The notes below the pieces were generated by a model that made no database searches, had not been told where the DNA came from, and worked only from the letters and a program-made list of their open reading frames with translations. A DNA stretch of 64,000 nt from Linanthus parryae (lineage: Eukaryota > Streptophyta > Magnoliopsida > Ericales > Polemoniaceae). A program made the position numbers and the translations under genes. The stretch lies in assembly GCA_023055425.1 (NCBI GenBank), contig JALGPY010000007.1, forward strand, positions 86,949,136-87,013,135, written 5' to 3'. Positions within the stretch are counted from its first letter, which is position 1. Every line of letters begins with the position of its first letter. Below, in pieces: positions 20,992-32,863 of the stretch.

Positions 20992-21840
20992 ACACAAAAA
21001 CATGAGAAGATGAGAGGCGGTTGAGTGGATAGAGGCGGTGGTTTGGAGAGAGGAAATGATAAGAAAAGTGTGGTTGTTTGTAACGAAGCTGTATCATTTA
21101 TATCCCAGGGTAGGTTTCAAATGTTTCCAAGAGACAAAAGAAACCCTTATACATTGTCTACCTAGTTTGGGCTTAGATAGTCTTTAATGTATTAGTTGGG
21201 TTGTGTAAGGTGAAGGACCGCCTGAAGGGACCACACCCTAGTCACCCTTTTAGAGAGTAGACCATGATTAGGTGGGTCGTCCATGGGCCTCACGGACTTG
21301 TTAAATGAAATTTAATACTAGGATAGAGTAAAATTTAGCAAATTATTCATGCAGTTGACAAAAAAAATAACTTGCTATCTTGAATTTGTGTTACCCAATT
21401 TATATATCATATACTATTGAGTTATATCTTATCGATAAATAAATAACTTTGGCATGTAAATAAGTTTCTTCTTTGGATAAAGGGATAAACAAACGTTCAG
21501 TAAATAAATAACATTAGCAAATGAATTATTTTTTTCGTTCCTAAGATTAATCATTTATCGTGATTTTAGTGTACATACACCAATTTAGAACTAAGTTGGC
21601 TATTCAATTCAAATTGGCTTAATTTTAGTGTGTGATCGGTATCTCGAATTTTAATCCAGGTTGGATTCAAATATGAAACTTTTGAGTATCTCATCTGCGA
21701 TGACACCAATTTTAAGCTGATAATCTACAGATTAGAACACTCTATGGACATGGTCGAACTCCCCAAATTATGGATTTTGCAGATGAGAATCCCTAAAAAA
21801 ATAATTTTAATTTGTTTTTGACATTAGAATGGTTAGTGTT
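20992..21840. other. C1 AT-rich intergenic sequence
   Basis: No coding signal. Homologous to 38,653-39,723, but lacks about 300 bp present there (after GTTGGGTTGT), consistent with a deletion between short GTTGT repeats. Confidence 0.5.
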
Positions 21841-22212
21841 TGTTAGGTTTTGTGGATTCAAATACCTAACATAGAATATTGACTTGATCCAAGGCGACAA
21901 AGGATTGTTTCCTTGTCCGTTTTGGATTTTTTTCCTTGTACGTTTTGGTAATTTTAGTCTTTGCTTTGGGCACAAGGCAGCAGTCTAGGCCTATATATGG
22001 GTGTAGGTCGTTGATATTAGCTTGTGTGGTGTGTCTTGGATTGTAATTGCTCCTGTCATCAATAAAATTGGGATTTTTCTGGCCGTTGGAGCTAGTCTCA
22101 AAACTAGTGAACCAAATTAAAATCGTTTGTGTTGTACTTCATCTTGCTATTGTTTCATTGGTATTCTTGATTCCTAAAAAGTGGTATATTTCTACAGCAT
22201 TCGTGTCTAACG
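21841..22212 (+). repeat. 5' LTR of a non-autonomous LTR element, C1
   Basis: 372 bp, starting TGTTAG and ending CTAACG (CTAACA in the equally long C2 copy at 39,724-40,095). TATA-like CTATATATGG lies at 21,991-22,000 and the poly(A)-like AATAAAATT at 22,061-22,069. A primer-binding site follows. The U5 part resembles the LTR of the 56,128-58,243 element (CTGGCCGT, GTGAACCA). No 3' LTR was found. Confidence 0.75.
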
Positions 22213-22214
22213 AG

Positions 22215-22227
22215 TGGTATCAGAGCC
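22215..22227 (+). other. Primer-binding site (tRNA-Met), C1
   Basis: TGGTATCAGAGCC, three bases inside the LTR end. The C2 copy at 40,098 has decayed to TGGTATTAGAGAC. Confidence 0.9.
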
Positions 22228-22854
22228 AAGTTGATGGATTTGGGCTTTCTTGTGATGAGTGATAGCAAATTCGTGTGGGATGAAGATTTATTGTTTCGAT
22301 GAGAATAGCATTGTTGATACACCTACCACCAAGCCTTTATTGGGAGGCTATTGGGTTCCTTGTAGGGCAAACTATCGGGCTCCTTGTTGGAGGAGAAATT
22401 GAGTTCATGCTATGGAGCATGTTGCCGAACATATGATGGGTGTGAAAGAGATCAAGCAAATCCGGCACATTTTTGTTTCCGGCGCGAATCTGGTGGTTCA
22501 AGCGCATCTGGCGATTTGGCGTTCAGGCCTAACTGGGCTTCCGGCATAGAGCCTTGAGCACGTGGTTCTTGTTCTGGCCGCTGGTAGGATTCAATTCAAG
22601 GTCGAGACGACTGAAGTCAACTGACGGATTTTGCTAGTGGCATGGAGCAATTCATGCGTGTTGTTGACATGATATTTGGTTGGTAGCGCATTGTTGGGCG
22701 TGCATCGGTTGATTGCATGTTGTTGGGAATGAATTGTTTGGCGGCATGTTAATGTGCACACATTTATTGTTGACATGTTATTGGGCGTATCTCGGTTTGC
22801 GCATTGGTGCGGTGCGTAGTTGAGAAATTGGTATGACATCGAGCATAATCTAAT
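22228..22854 (+). other. Leader of the non-autonomous LTR element, C1
   Basis: Non-coding; built from irregular GCGCATCTGGCG-like and GCATGTTGTTGGGC-like repeats, as in the internal region of the element at 56,588-57,778. It ends where the diverged minus-strand LTR begins. Confidence 0.5.
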
Positions 22855-24296
22855 AGATTAGAGGTTTAACTCAATAGGACTGACTAGTGACAATCACTAG
22901 CGCAGAAAAGATGCGGCGCCTCTACGATATCCACATTAATTGCATGTGAAGAATTCACAATATGACAAAGGGGAGAATGTTACCTTGTTAGTCTGACTGA
23001 TCACTGCGTAGAATTGATTTCCGCGCCTCTACACATATCCACACCGTAGGATCTGCAGCTAGAACTCCCTATAGTGTTTGAGCTTGCAATGTAGAAGAAA
23101 GAGGAATCACCAAGGAGCTTGATCCAATCAAGCGTGAAGCGCAACAATGGAGGAGGAGGGTTTCGGCCTCTGTTTATGCCGTCGGCTCTAGGGAGGTTTG
23201 GTCATCTCTTTTATCTTCTCTATCTTTCTCTAATTATTTTATCTAACGAAATATTAGGCTTGGACTAGGCTACAACTCTTAATATTAATTACAAAACTGC
23301 CCCACTATTAATCTAACCATACTTGGGTTATTTCAATACTATTCCGATCCATACTTGGATTAGTCAAATACTAATCAGATCCATTCTTGTATTAGTAAGA
23401 AGATTAGTGAACTTTTTGCTATTTTGTCCAACTAACTATGCATATTATTGCACTTAGATCCTTGTTTTTTCCGTTAATTAGTCCAACTAATTATCATCTA
23501 TATCAAGTCTAATCCTTTAGGTGTGTGACCCTATAAGTCCATATAAAGTTGGCATTAAAAATTAAAAACATTGAGCGGTGTCTAGCAACACAATGATGCT
23601 ACCCAAGCAATATGAATAGTCAGTGATCTGAAAACTTCTTTGACCAATATTACCGTGATGTATAGTCCCTTTGTCTCAATATTCTGAATGCACACGAGAC
23701 ACAGATGTCACACTCGTATATCCAATCCATAGTTACTCGGTCCTCGGAATACACTTACCTGAACAGATAACAACAATATCAGATATTAATTTACCTGAGC
23801 CTAGCCAACTATTTATAAGTACTACCCATCGAGTGGGCGCGGATACATGCTCACATTATGTGGGGCGGAAAAATCCTATCTACATCACTACCATCTCCCA
23901 GCTTGCTTCATATGATGTCCGATTATCACCTTTATAGAAACCCAGTTACGGTGAAACGTTTGACGACATCAAAACATGATAATTCGCAACTAGAGTATCT
24001 AGTGACTTCAAGTAAAAGGACCACAACACCATTGTCAATACGAGAAGCACTTGTGACATTCACATAAATTTGATGTTGTCTTCTAGTGGTGGGTAAATCC
24101 AGTATGCCATTACTCCTAATGCATAACCATATTCTAGAATTGATATCTCTATATCAATCTACCCACATACTACTCTCCATGTATAGTGATCGTCATACTA
24201 ACCAATATACTTTACTAGGAATAGTTCAAGATAAACAACAATTGAAATCTAGGGACTTAATTATATTAATATCTCCATATCTAATAAAATGAACAT
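22855..24296 (-). repeat. Diverged copia LTR, minus orientation, C1
   Basis: Reverse-complement alignment by eye to the copia2 LTR (41,833-43,256) is clear over long stretches: TATGGATTGGATATACGAGTG, CACCGTAACTGGG, AGTCACTAGATA. The outer TGTTGGA start is missing where A2 begins. The site used by copia2 in unit 2 is uninterrupted here (GTGAC at 24,002-24,006). Confidence 0.7.
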
Positions 24297-25504
24297 TGAA
24301 AGACAGTATGTAGGAATGCAAATACAAGATCGAATGCTCTAGAAGGGGGGGGGGGGGGTTGAATAGAGTATGACAACTTTTTCCAAAAGTGTGGTTTTAG
24401 AACAAAGTGAGAAGTGCTAGCGGTATTTCAAGGACTTGAACTCAGTTTCAAACCCTTGAATTTAAAACAGACAGAAAAAATTAACTGATAGTTTTCAAGG
24501 CCTTTAAAAGCCTTTCAAGGCTTTTGATCATAAACCTGTTTTGAAGCAGTTAACAAGACAAGTAAAGAACTGACTTGTTAAGGCAAGGAGCGAAATGATT
24601 TGTTACGGGCTCGGTCCCAAAGGACCTACTCTCCGCCTGGGGGATAGAACCCCTCTAGGATTTCAAAAAATTCTTATTAATCAAAATATAAGCCCTAGAT
24701 CTAAAGCCAAGAGAATTGCCTTACTCATGTTACAACTTATGGTTCTCTCTAATGTATCTAGTATCTGCTCTATGAAACTGATTCAATAAGAATTTGTTGT
24801 TGTTCTTATTGAACAACACAACGAGATCAAGTGATAAAGAAATATAACAAGATGATATAAAAATAATGCTCAGATGAAGAACACTGTAAAACAATGAAGC
24901 AGTTAAGCTTGAAGTGTTCTTCTGGAACTTGGATTGTATGATTTGATCTTCTACAGTGATGCTTGTCAATCCTTGAGAGTTGTTTGAATCTATGTAATAA
25001 TCTATGCTTCGTAATCTCTCTCAAAAGTCTCTATTGTTATGCTAGTTTGAACTACAGAATATATAGCAACTTTCAAACAGAAATCCCTAAAAATATACAA
25101 CATATCTTTGACTCTCAACAGCTTGATTCCAACGGCTAATTTCTTTCTTTTATGACTTGATTTTGATCAGATCTTTCATCTGCATGCTTAAGGAATGTCC
25201 AGACAACCTACCTTAACAATATCACTAAATCTGCAGGCATTGATTTCCACTTATGCATCTCTACTAATAAGGAAACTTACTAAACCTGCATACACAGATT
25301 ATTTAGCAGTTCTTGCAAAAATAATTAGGCAAATAATGAGATCAAGGCATGTTAAATTAAAGAAATAATTTGTATTTCATCATCTAATACAATATGATCA
25401 AGTGTAGGTGTTTAGAGAAGCTAGGAGTAATAACTCCCCCCCCCCCCCCCCGTTCATGCTCTATAGTTTCAAGGACTTAAAACCTGTTTCTAGCCTTTCA
25501 AACA
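24297..25504 (-). repeat. Copia-type LTR of A2
   Basis: Longest of the three A LTR copies (about 1.2 kb). On the minus strand it probably runs from TGTTTGAAAGG to CTGTCTTTCA, the TG...CA ends expected of an LTR. It contains long homopolymers (about 15 G near 24,344 and about 16 C near 25,436). The polypurine tract CATCAAGGGGGAGAC lies beyond its high-coordinate end. End positions are inferred from the related solo LTR at 29,926-31,420. Confidence 0.6.
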
Positions 25505-25929
25505 AACTGTGAACTTAAAGTCTCCCCCTTGATGAAAGACAAAACAAATTATTCTTTCTAAATTATTTCTCTGCATAAGATAGAAATTAGTACCATAGCA
25601 GAAACAATTATATAAGATCAATAGCCATATAACAATGCCAACATATATAATGAACTGATTCAAAATAAAAGTAAGTACCCAAATCAAAAGAAACTAAGCA
25701 GTTCAAAAATACAAACTCCTACAGATCCAATCTAGATATCTAAGTACCAAATAGAGTACCTAAATTTCGCCCCTTTTTTATTTTAATAAAAAAATAGTGA
25801 GAAAATGGTGGATCAAATTATTTTTAAAACTTAAGTACTGAAATAAAATGTTTGATATAGGAAGGATGATTACAAGGCTTTGAAAGGAGTTTCAAGGATT
25901 TTAAAGGAGTTTCAAGGCTTTGAAAAGAA
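25505..25929 (-). other. Polypurine-tract region of copia-type 3' end (A2)
   Basis: Same arrangement as 2,768-3,169: purine tract near 25,519-25,535 and a second, decayed one near 25,769-25,785. A 65-codon hydrophobic frame (25,490-25,687) is shared with A1 and is judged non-coding. Confidence 0.45.
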
Positions 25930-26540
25930 TGAAGGAAAGGCTAGAATCAAGGTTTTGGATCTTCGGCTACCTTAGGTTCTACATCTTGCTCTTGATCACT
26001 TTCTTCTTCATCTTGTTCATCCTCTTGTTGTTCTTCTTCTTGTGCAACTTCTTAACCAGGCTCATCAGCAACAACATTTTCTTTAAACAAATCAGCTGAA
26101 CTGAAAATGGCTGGAACCTTTTCTTTCTTTTTCTTCTGCTTCAAGTCTTATAGTGGCAATCCAGAGTCCACACTATCTTCTTCATCATGTTCCTCAATCT
26201 CAGTAGTCTTTGCCTCTGCATCCTTATCTCCACCAGCCTGTTTCCCAGTACCCTTATTCCAGCATCTTAATGTCCAATATTGTGTTAATCAAATAGATCA
26301 GCTGTAGATCTTGCCTTGTTTGACCCTTCTAGAACTTGTGAAACTTCTTCTTCCACATGGATCAAGTTGATACTTTTGAAGATACTTTCAAGCATATACT
26401 TCATATTTCTGAATTCAGTACCCAACTCATACTGAACCTCCTTCAATTCATCGAATTCATTCTCAATCAAGAGTACACTTTGACGAACTAGGGATTGGTC
26501 CCGAGGTTGAGAGGGTAGGGTTAATGGAGAGGTTAAGGAT
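25930..26540 (-). pseudogene. Acidic coiled-coil-like ORF remnant (A2)
   Basis: Minus-strand frame 26,285-26,599 is open: LLIENEFDELKEVQYELGTE, YMLESIFKSINLIHVEEEVS, then a Glu/Asp-rich end from the CTTCTT tract at 25,990-26,045. At its N-terminal side the frame lies next to the gypsy protease-like sequence, marking the gypsy/copia junction. Confidence 0.45.
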
Positions 26541-28666
26541 TCAGGCTTTGCGAACATTTTTAGCCTGCAACTCTTCAACATACAATTCAAAGTAGGCATT
26601 TACTACAGCACTTCCATCTGTGATTCCAGCGAGCTTTAGCGTACTGGTACGGATCACATTCACTAAGTCACCTCCATCGACGAATCCCCTCAGGAACTCC
26701 ACGCCATTCATCATCGCGGTCACAACCAACATGCGGAAATGCCTCAACTTAGACACTTTATCCCATTGCGAGAAAGAGATTACCGTAGATGGCGACATTG
26801 CTACCTTAATAATTTCTCCTTTGTACTTGACCATATTTCCTCGAGGTCATTGGTGACTCGGAGTATGGCCATGGTCATCTCCATCCTACATTTTGCGGAA
26901 AAGTGCATCGCGTCAAAGAATGCCTTGAACTTGCTCATGTCAGCCAAGCGGGATACTCGCACGTATTCGGTATTCAAGTTGCATTCTTCTCATTCCTCCA
27001 CGTAATTTACCTCGAAATTTTCATCGTCATCTTCCTATGTGATCGATATCATGGCAACCTCTTAGCCCTGAGTGCTCCCACTGTCGTGCAAAGGTAGAGG
27101 ATTCATTCGGATTTCCATCTCGATTTCTTCAATGAATAACTCGTGATCCTTCACCTTATAATTGATGAGGGATCTTAGCTTCCTACAATTTGTGGTCGGT
27201 GCGAGACTTCGGCATGAAACTCTCACCACTCGGGATCACAAAGCTGGTCTCCATTCGGTGGCTCTCGTAGTTTAGGGTGAATACATTCTTTCCTCCATGC
27301 TTTGCAGAGTTTCAAAACTTTCGACAAATGACACAAAGGGAACTAAGCAGTTCATAAGGCCCTCTCTGGAACTTTGGTGCGCCTGATACTGCATGGACCT
27401 CCGCATCACGTGCTCTCTTGAAGCTGAATCTTCCTCCCTTAAATTTTGACGCGGTTGACGAGGATTTCTTGCCTTTTTCATCCATGATTGGCTCGACATT
27501 CTGCCTGCAGTCAAGCAGCTTCGAGAAAGTGGGCTTCTGGTGATTCATCGGCATCTCCTTGTACTTAATAAGCATTTCATGCAATGAAATTTCCACGGCG
27601 CATTGTTCTGCAAGCTGTTCTGAGCATTGGAGGGATTTTTCTCGTCAACGTCGGATAAAGGAAACACCATCTTGGTCGCGCATTCGGTTCATCTGGGAGA
27701 AGTGGAGGCTAGTGACTTGTCTTCGACCTGGAAAAATTTGGCATAGAACCTCCTAACTATATCCTCCCAAGTTTCCATGGACCCAGGTTTGAGCTTGCTG
27801 TACCACTTGTACCCCACGGGTCCCTGGGACATATAGAAATCGCGTAGCCGCATGTTCCTGTCACCTCTGTATGGCCCCAAGAGGTCTACAAAGTGCATGA
27901 TATGCTCCTTCGCATTACCTTCGGCTTCTTCATAATTTTCCCACTTCGTTGGCTTGTGCTCCGGTGGATTGGGCATCAGATAGACCTCCGTTGGGATCGA
28001 ACGGGAAGATTCTGTGCTAGGTAAAGCGTTGCGGATTCCACCATGAGTGCTTCTAACTTATTCCCTAGAGTTTTGAAAGATTTCATTGTAGGAGGAGGAC
28101 CTACGGGTGGTACCCACATTAAAGTTGTAGCATTATGCGTATCTGCATACGCATTAGGCGCTCTTTAGGTAGGAGTTTAGAATTTCTGGCCTCAAGTAGG
28201 TAGTGACACACGAACGGACTGCATTCCGAGCATCAATGGTAAAGGCGACGGTAGGCTAACAGAATGGGAAGAGTGCGAGGGGTCCCGTGGAAAAGGGGAT
28301 CCCCGACGCTCATGTCGGAACCTGTGGTACGTATGGCTTCACCGATAGAAATGGACTATCGTGCAGGGGTCGCAGCACATGAGCATTAGGGGTTCCTGAC
28401 GTGCTCGTCACCACGTGTGCCGTCTGCGACCATTGATTCTACGTTGGTGCTTGCATTTGCACCATATGACTCGTCTAATTCTGAATCATGGTTGCCTTGT
28501 GCTGGATGGTGGCGCCAAGCCTTTTGATCAGGTTGGTTAGAGCCAGTGGGTTTGTGCTCTCGAATTGAGAGAGACAGTTCTAGTTGTCTTGACTCTCAGT
28601 AGCCTCCGGTGGTTGTGACGATCGACTCCTGCCATCGTTAATTCCGGGGTGAAGAGGAGGAGGCAT
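26541..28666 (-). pseudogene. Ty3-gypsy gag and protease remnant (A2)
   Basis: ATG at 28,666 (MPPPLHPGINDGRSRSSQPP). The gag core is well preserved at 27,689-27,976: KEHIMHFVDLLGPYRGDRNM, then MSQGPVGYKWYSKLKPGS and TWEDIVRRFYAKFFQVEDK, followed by MPMNHQKPTFSKLLDCRQNV at 27,312-27,596. The protease-like part at 26,541-26,834 reads FVDGGDLVNVIRTSTLKLAG, where DGG stands in place of the catalytic D-S/T-G. Numerous stops elsewhere; no RT. Confidence 0.75.
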
Positions 28667-28730
28667 TTTGAGGCCTTCGATAAAAGGTAACTAAGTGAAT
28701 CGTCTGAGTTGTTCAAGCCGGGTTCACCAA

Positions 28731-29362
28731 TGTAAGCGAGGGGTTCGTCCAGGAAATTCCTCTGTGTTCCTGAAATTAGAAGAAAAAAACAAACGACACT
28801 TGGTTAACCTGTTGGGGGTCCGGAGATGAGAGCCGGTTTGGGGTAAGATTAAGGCAATGTATGTTATCCATAGGTGAGATAGTGGTGGCTAAGCTGAGTG
28901 TGATAGTTGTTGTAGCTCAGTTATCGGTGATCTTTGTGTGCCTGTCATGAATGGGATAGATCCTTTATATACAGTTTCATTAGCACGCATGATGATAATG
29001 GGCCTCTCGTGGCCTTAACGTCCGCCTAATTGAGCGGACCGCGACCTATATATGTAGAGATGGTGGTCCATGACTCTGGGGATGTGACAGTCCATTCGCG
29101 AGTCTCTACATAACATACGAGGGTCGCATGCGAGATAGGCATTTCCCATGCGACATACGTTACGCGAGCCAAAAAGCCACTCGCACCCACAACTCCCGTT
29201 AGCATAAGGCGCATATGCGAAGGACCCTGCCTCGTAGTCCTTCGCATATGCATAGGTAGAGGACGCATTTCGGTTCTATGCGGAGAACAACGTCTGTACA
29301 CCTGTCCCTTATCCGGGGCGCCATGGGGATTGTCGATGATATCAAAATTTCGGGTACCAACA
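28731..29362 (-). repeat. Gypsy-type 5' LTR of A2
   Basis: About 632 bp; the minus-strand end CTTACA is followed by TTGGTGAACCCGGCTTGAAC, a plausible primer-binding site whose tRNA I do not assign. TATA-like CTGTATATAAAGG near 28,964-28,976. The outer end here reads TGTTGGTACC (TGTAGAAACC in A3). Confidence 0.7.
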
Positions 29363-29925
29363 ATATCGAAGTACTTTGCTCGTTAATTTAATATATTGAG
29401 TCTTACAGTTCTGTATGGAGTCTCTGAGAAAATTATAACCTCCGCCCGAGTTTGTTTGCGGTTCTTTTATTTTGTTGTAGTTGGGTCAACCGTACATGGT
29501 CTAGAGAGTCTTATTTAAACAAATTTTTCTATTTTATAAAATAATAAGAAAATCATTAATTATATCTCTCCTTTCCCGTCTCTCTTTCTAGTCTATGTCT
29601 TCCCCTTCACCTCCGATCCTTTTCTTCCTTCCTCTGAAGCATTCCCTGTTAGCTGTAGCTAACAGTAGTTCAATGTATATGTTTCGTTAATATATATCAT
29701 TGTATCCCCTATTTCCCTAAAGAGTCCATTTCATATAAATATGCTCTTATTTCATCAGTTCATCAGATCTATCTATCAAGGAGGTTGCTTGCACTGAATC
29801 TTTTATGCTGATATAAATAACAAATAAGCTGAACTAAGCCATTAAGCTTAACTAAGTAGTAAAATTCAAAAGAAAATTAGTCAGCTTTTTAGTTTTAAGA
29901 GATGGGTGAAATGTGATTTGTGTTC
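29363..29925. other. A2 right flank, non-coding
   Basis: Matches 55,492-56,122. Contains the near-palindrome CTGTTAGCTGTAGCTAACAG and a TATA-like CATATAAATATGC. May be the start of another LTR; no second copy supports that. Confidence 0.35.
29921..29925. repeat. Target-site duplication of solo LTR, left (TGTTC)
   Basis: Repeated at 31,421-31,425. The equivalent place in A3 (near 56,060) has no insertion. Confidence 0.8.
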
Positions 29926-31420
29926 TGAAAGTTTGTAATGTAGACTAAATGCAGGACCAAAATACTCTAGAAGGGGGGGGGGGTTGAATAGAGTATGGAA
30001 ACTTTTTACTAAAACACAAAATTTAACTAAGTGAACAAGTGAGAAGCTCAAATGTCAAGGCCTTGAGATTTCGCAAAACTAGTCAGAAACTTTCTAAGGC
30101 AAACAAAAAGCTTCAAGCCCTTGAACTATCACCAGTTCTAAACAGTTTATAAACCCTAGTTTGATTTGAGTTGCTTGCAGAAGTAAATAGCAAAACTGTA
30201 AAGTAAAGAGCACAAGGCAATTTACAGAGTTCAGTCCCAATGAACCTAATCTCTTCCTCAGGGATCTAATCCCACCAAGATTGGGCAAACACTTCTTATT
30301 TCTCACACAGAAACAGCCCTAGATCTCCAAGCCTAAGTGAACTCCCTTACACTTATACAGCTTGTGGTTCAAAACCTATATAGTATCAGCTACTAACTGC
30401 TGAGCTAACAAGAACCTCTTGTTCTGCACTTGAACAACCAACCACTAGGATTTGTGAGATTTTAGATATACATAAGATAAGCAGATTACAATACAGAAGA
30501 AGAACACAGTAGTTGAATAAGCTTGTGAAGGCCTGGATGTGTTCTTCAGGAAACTGGAATGATTGATCTTCTGAAAGCTGTAATTGAAGCCTGAATATGT
30601 GAGGGATTGAATATCTGATCTTCCACGAATGTATCACACCTCTCTCAGTTCTCTGTAAGTTTCTATGTCTTTCAAATTTCAAACCAGTCTTTTATCCACT
30701 CTCTGCAACTGAATGAGAGATTTTAGGATCCCAGTTCCTGCAAATCCTCATCCTTTATAACTGCAATTCAGAACAAATTTGAGTAGATATCTGTTGGAGT
30801 TTGTTGAGATTGCATTTGCACGTTTAAAAAACCTGAAACTACATTAAAACATAGCAACAAAAAAATCCAGAAATATAACAGCACTAAGTATGTTTGGATT
30901 TCCAGTTTTTGAATAAAAACTGGATCATATGAATAAATCAATAACCTGATTAACTTCTGAAACATATTAATCATGATAAACCAGTTTAAGACTTGTAAAA
31001 GTCATTAAACACACATAATAACAACGATTAAATCCTGCAAAAGAGAATCAAGTTAATTCTGTAAAACTGTCAGCAGCTTAAGGCACATCTCAAGGCCTTG
31101 GAGCTCTGAACATGCTTCACAGTATTTCAATATTAAGACCAGAAACCTTTGATTTACTCTGATTAGGATATCTGCAATTGTGTTAGATATATAAAGAATG
31201 TATAACAAAGATATTTGCAACAAATCTCTGATCTTAAACATCAGATATACCACCTGCATCACAAGATTATTAGATCACACTGTAAAGAAAACATCTGTCA
31301 AAGCTTTGAAGCTCTAATTAGTATCTCAAGGCCTTGGAGCCTTAGAAATACTTAGTCTTTTTCATTCATCACTCTAAACAGTTACTTCTCAAAACACACT
31401 TAGAAGTCTTTGAGTCAACA
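29926..31420 (-). repeat. Solo LTR, related to the A copia-type LTR
   Basis: 1,495 bp. On the minus strand it begins TGTTGACTC and ends CAAACTTTCA, giving TG...CA ends with a 5-bp TGTTC target duplication. It shares the CTCTAGAAGGGGGGG...TTGAATAGAGTATG end motif and several internal stretches with the A LTRs. It contains repeated CTCAAGGCCTTGGAGC-type segments. No internal region remains, so it is a recombined solo LTR. Confidence 0.85.
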
Positions 31421-31425
31421 TGTTC

Positions 31426-31634
31426 CTCGTTTCTAGTTCTTTTGGAGCCTTAAGGGCGTATGAAATATGAAATCCATTTTATGTTTATACGACATTGTTT
31501 GTAAATTGGGATAATTTTAAATATTATTTTTTGTATGAACTTATAAATAGAGAGCATTGGATGAGGTTCTTCCGTATTTTTTTTCTTTGGAAGTATTTCA
31601 ATTTAGATGGTGCAGAGTGGACAGAAAAGGGGAT
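31426..31634. other. Start of B2, non-coding
   Basis: AT-rich; equals 56,068-56,122 plus 58,249-58,443 in unit 3. No features seen. Confidence 0.4.
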
Positions 31635-31961
31635 CTATGGGTGGGGAAGATAATTGTTCAATTGTTCAGACATAAATAGCCTTATTGTTAACCCATAAAA
31701 TAGGTTTGTAGCCCATTGGTCTTTGTAACATATGGCGAGACCCGATTGTATAAGAAAGATGATATAATTTTTTATGGTTAAGGGTGAAATTTTGTCCAAA
31801 TTCTCCAGTAGACACTCTTCGTAATCCCGAATTCTATCCCATCGGTATTTTTGGTATTCTTGTATATGCGGTTGCATATATGCAACTAGTTTTCTTTCTT
31901 TTAGCTGGTTAATTTTGAAGTAAAATGCAAGTATGCAACAAGTTGAAACTAGAAATACCAC
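31635..31961 (-). CDS. Unrecognised conserved ORF (B2 copy, uninterrupted)
   Basis: 108-codon minus-strand frame. The N-terminus is hydrophobic (MVFLVSTCCILAFYF), followed by NQLKERKLVAYM, HIQEYQKYRWDRIRDYEECL, ENLDKISPLTIKN and LAICYKDQWA. The central part is conserved in B1 and B3, each interrupted differently. Family not recognised. It lies about 300 bp upstream of the ZF-HD palindrome and points away from it. It may be a gene or exon fragment carried in the unit; weak as a functional gene. Confidence 0.3.
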   Translation of the reverse strand: MVFLVSTCCILAFYFKINQLKERKLVAYMQPHIQEYQKYRWDRIRDYEECLLENLDKISPLTIKNYIIFLIQSGLAICYKDQWATNLFYGLTIRLFMSEQLNNYLPHP

Positions 31962-32271
31962 ATCGAACGAATCCTAACCCTGAAACGACTTCCTAGATCA
32001 CGGTTAAGAGAATCTAGTAACCTCTACAACCTATATAGAAATTCTATTGTGTGTCAGTTAACAAGTACAAAATCTTGACGATCTGTTACAAACCCATCAG
32101 CTAGCTCTCTTTATCATGGCTGGCAATCACAATGCAACAAAGTGTCGACTGAACATGTGTCACTGCTTTTGCTGCATGCAACATCCTTATCTTATAATAT
32201 ATATGATGAGATCTCTTTCTCTCACTCAAACTAATTAGCTCTCTCGTTCTCTCTCTTGTTGACACTCTCGA

Positions 32272-32775
32272 ATGGCCAGCAACAATTCCTTCGTCACCGT
32301 TGTGTGCTATCGTAAATGCGCAATTCACATGGTAGCCACAGGGTGTAGAATGGTTGTGGGGAGTACTTTCACTCCCCAAATGGTTCATGTGGTGCATTTC
32401 ACTTTATTTGTAAGGACCATCGCAGTGAAGAACATCAACCCAAGGACGGTAAAAATCCTAGCACATGTACCTTCACGGAGGCCAACTGCGTGTTGTGCCT
32501 AACTTTAAAAACCAAATTTTCCAAAGTGCTATGGGGATAGACCATGTGACCCATAGGAGGGTTTGGTGGTGTATCCTCCGCAATAGAGCTGGAGGATGGT
32601 GATTAGTGCAAGTCAAAAGGTAGAAATGTACACGAATGCCATCAAAATAGGGTGGAGACTCAGTGGCCACAACCCGAACAACATGGTGGCATAGTGAAAC
32701 ATATTAGGGGTAACTCCACTGCGGCTCAAGAAGTGGATCAATAATTACATAGATGATTACAACCTCCATAACTGA
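32272..32775 (+). pseudogene. ZF-HD-like copy 2a
   Basis: ATG at 32,272 (MASNNSFVTVVCYRKC); this copy keeps the first finger cysteine. The one-base loss right after it shifts the rest: in the next frame SHGSHRV, stop, NGCGEYFHSPNGSCGAFHF. The homeodomain reads WRMVISASQKVEMYTNAIKI, GHNPNNMVA, stop, stop, NILGVTPLRLKKWINNY. Not functional. Confidence 0.7.
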
Positions 32776-32863
32776 AGGTTATTTGGCCATTACAGCTACA
32801 AAGGTGGATGGAGGTTGTTAAAGATTAAATTGAGGGTTATAGTTCTGGTGTTCTCCTCGTCGT

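Larger units (their letters stand above)
2020..24296. repeat. Tandem composite unit 1 (A1-B1-C1)
   Basis: First of three head-to-tail copies of a composite segment. A1 is 2,020 to about 6,425, B1 about 6,426-11,543, and C1 19,392-24,296; a 7.85-kb copia element separates B1 from C1. The same order of landmarks (copia-type LTR, gag remnant, gypsy LTR, ZF-HD palindrome, RVT_3 fragment, LTR with primer-binding site, diverged LTR) recurs in units 2 and 3 in the same orientation. The left boundary is approximate: shared sequence begins near the ACAGTAGGTATGCAAATAC segment. Confidence 0.8.
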
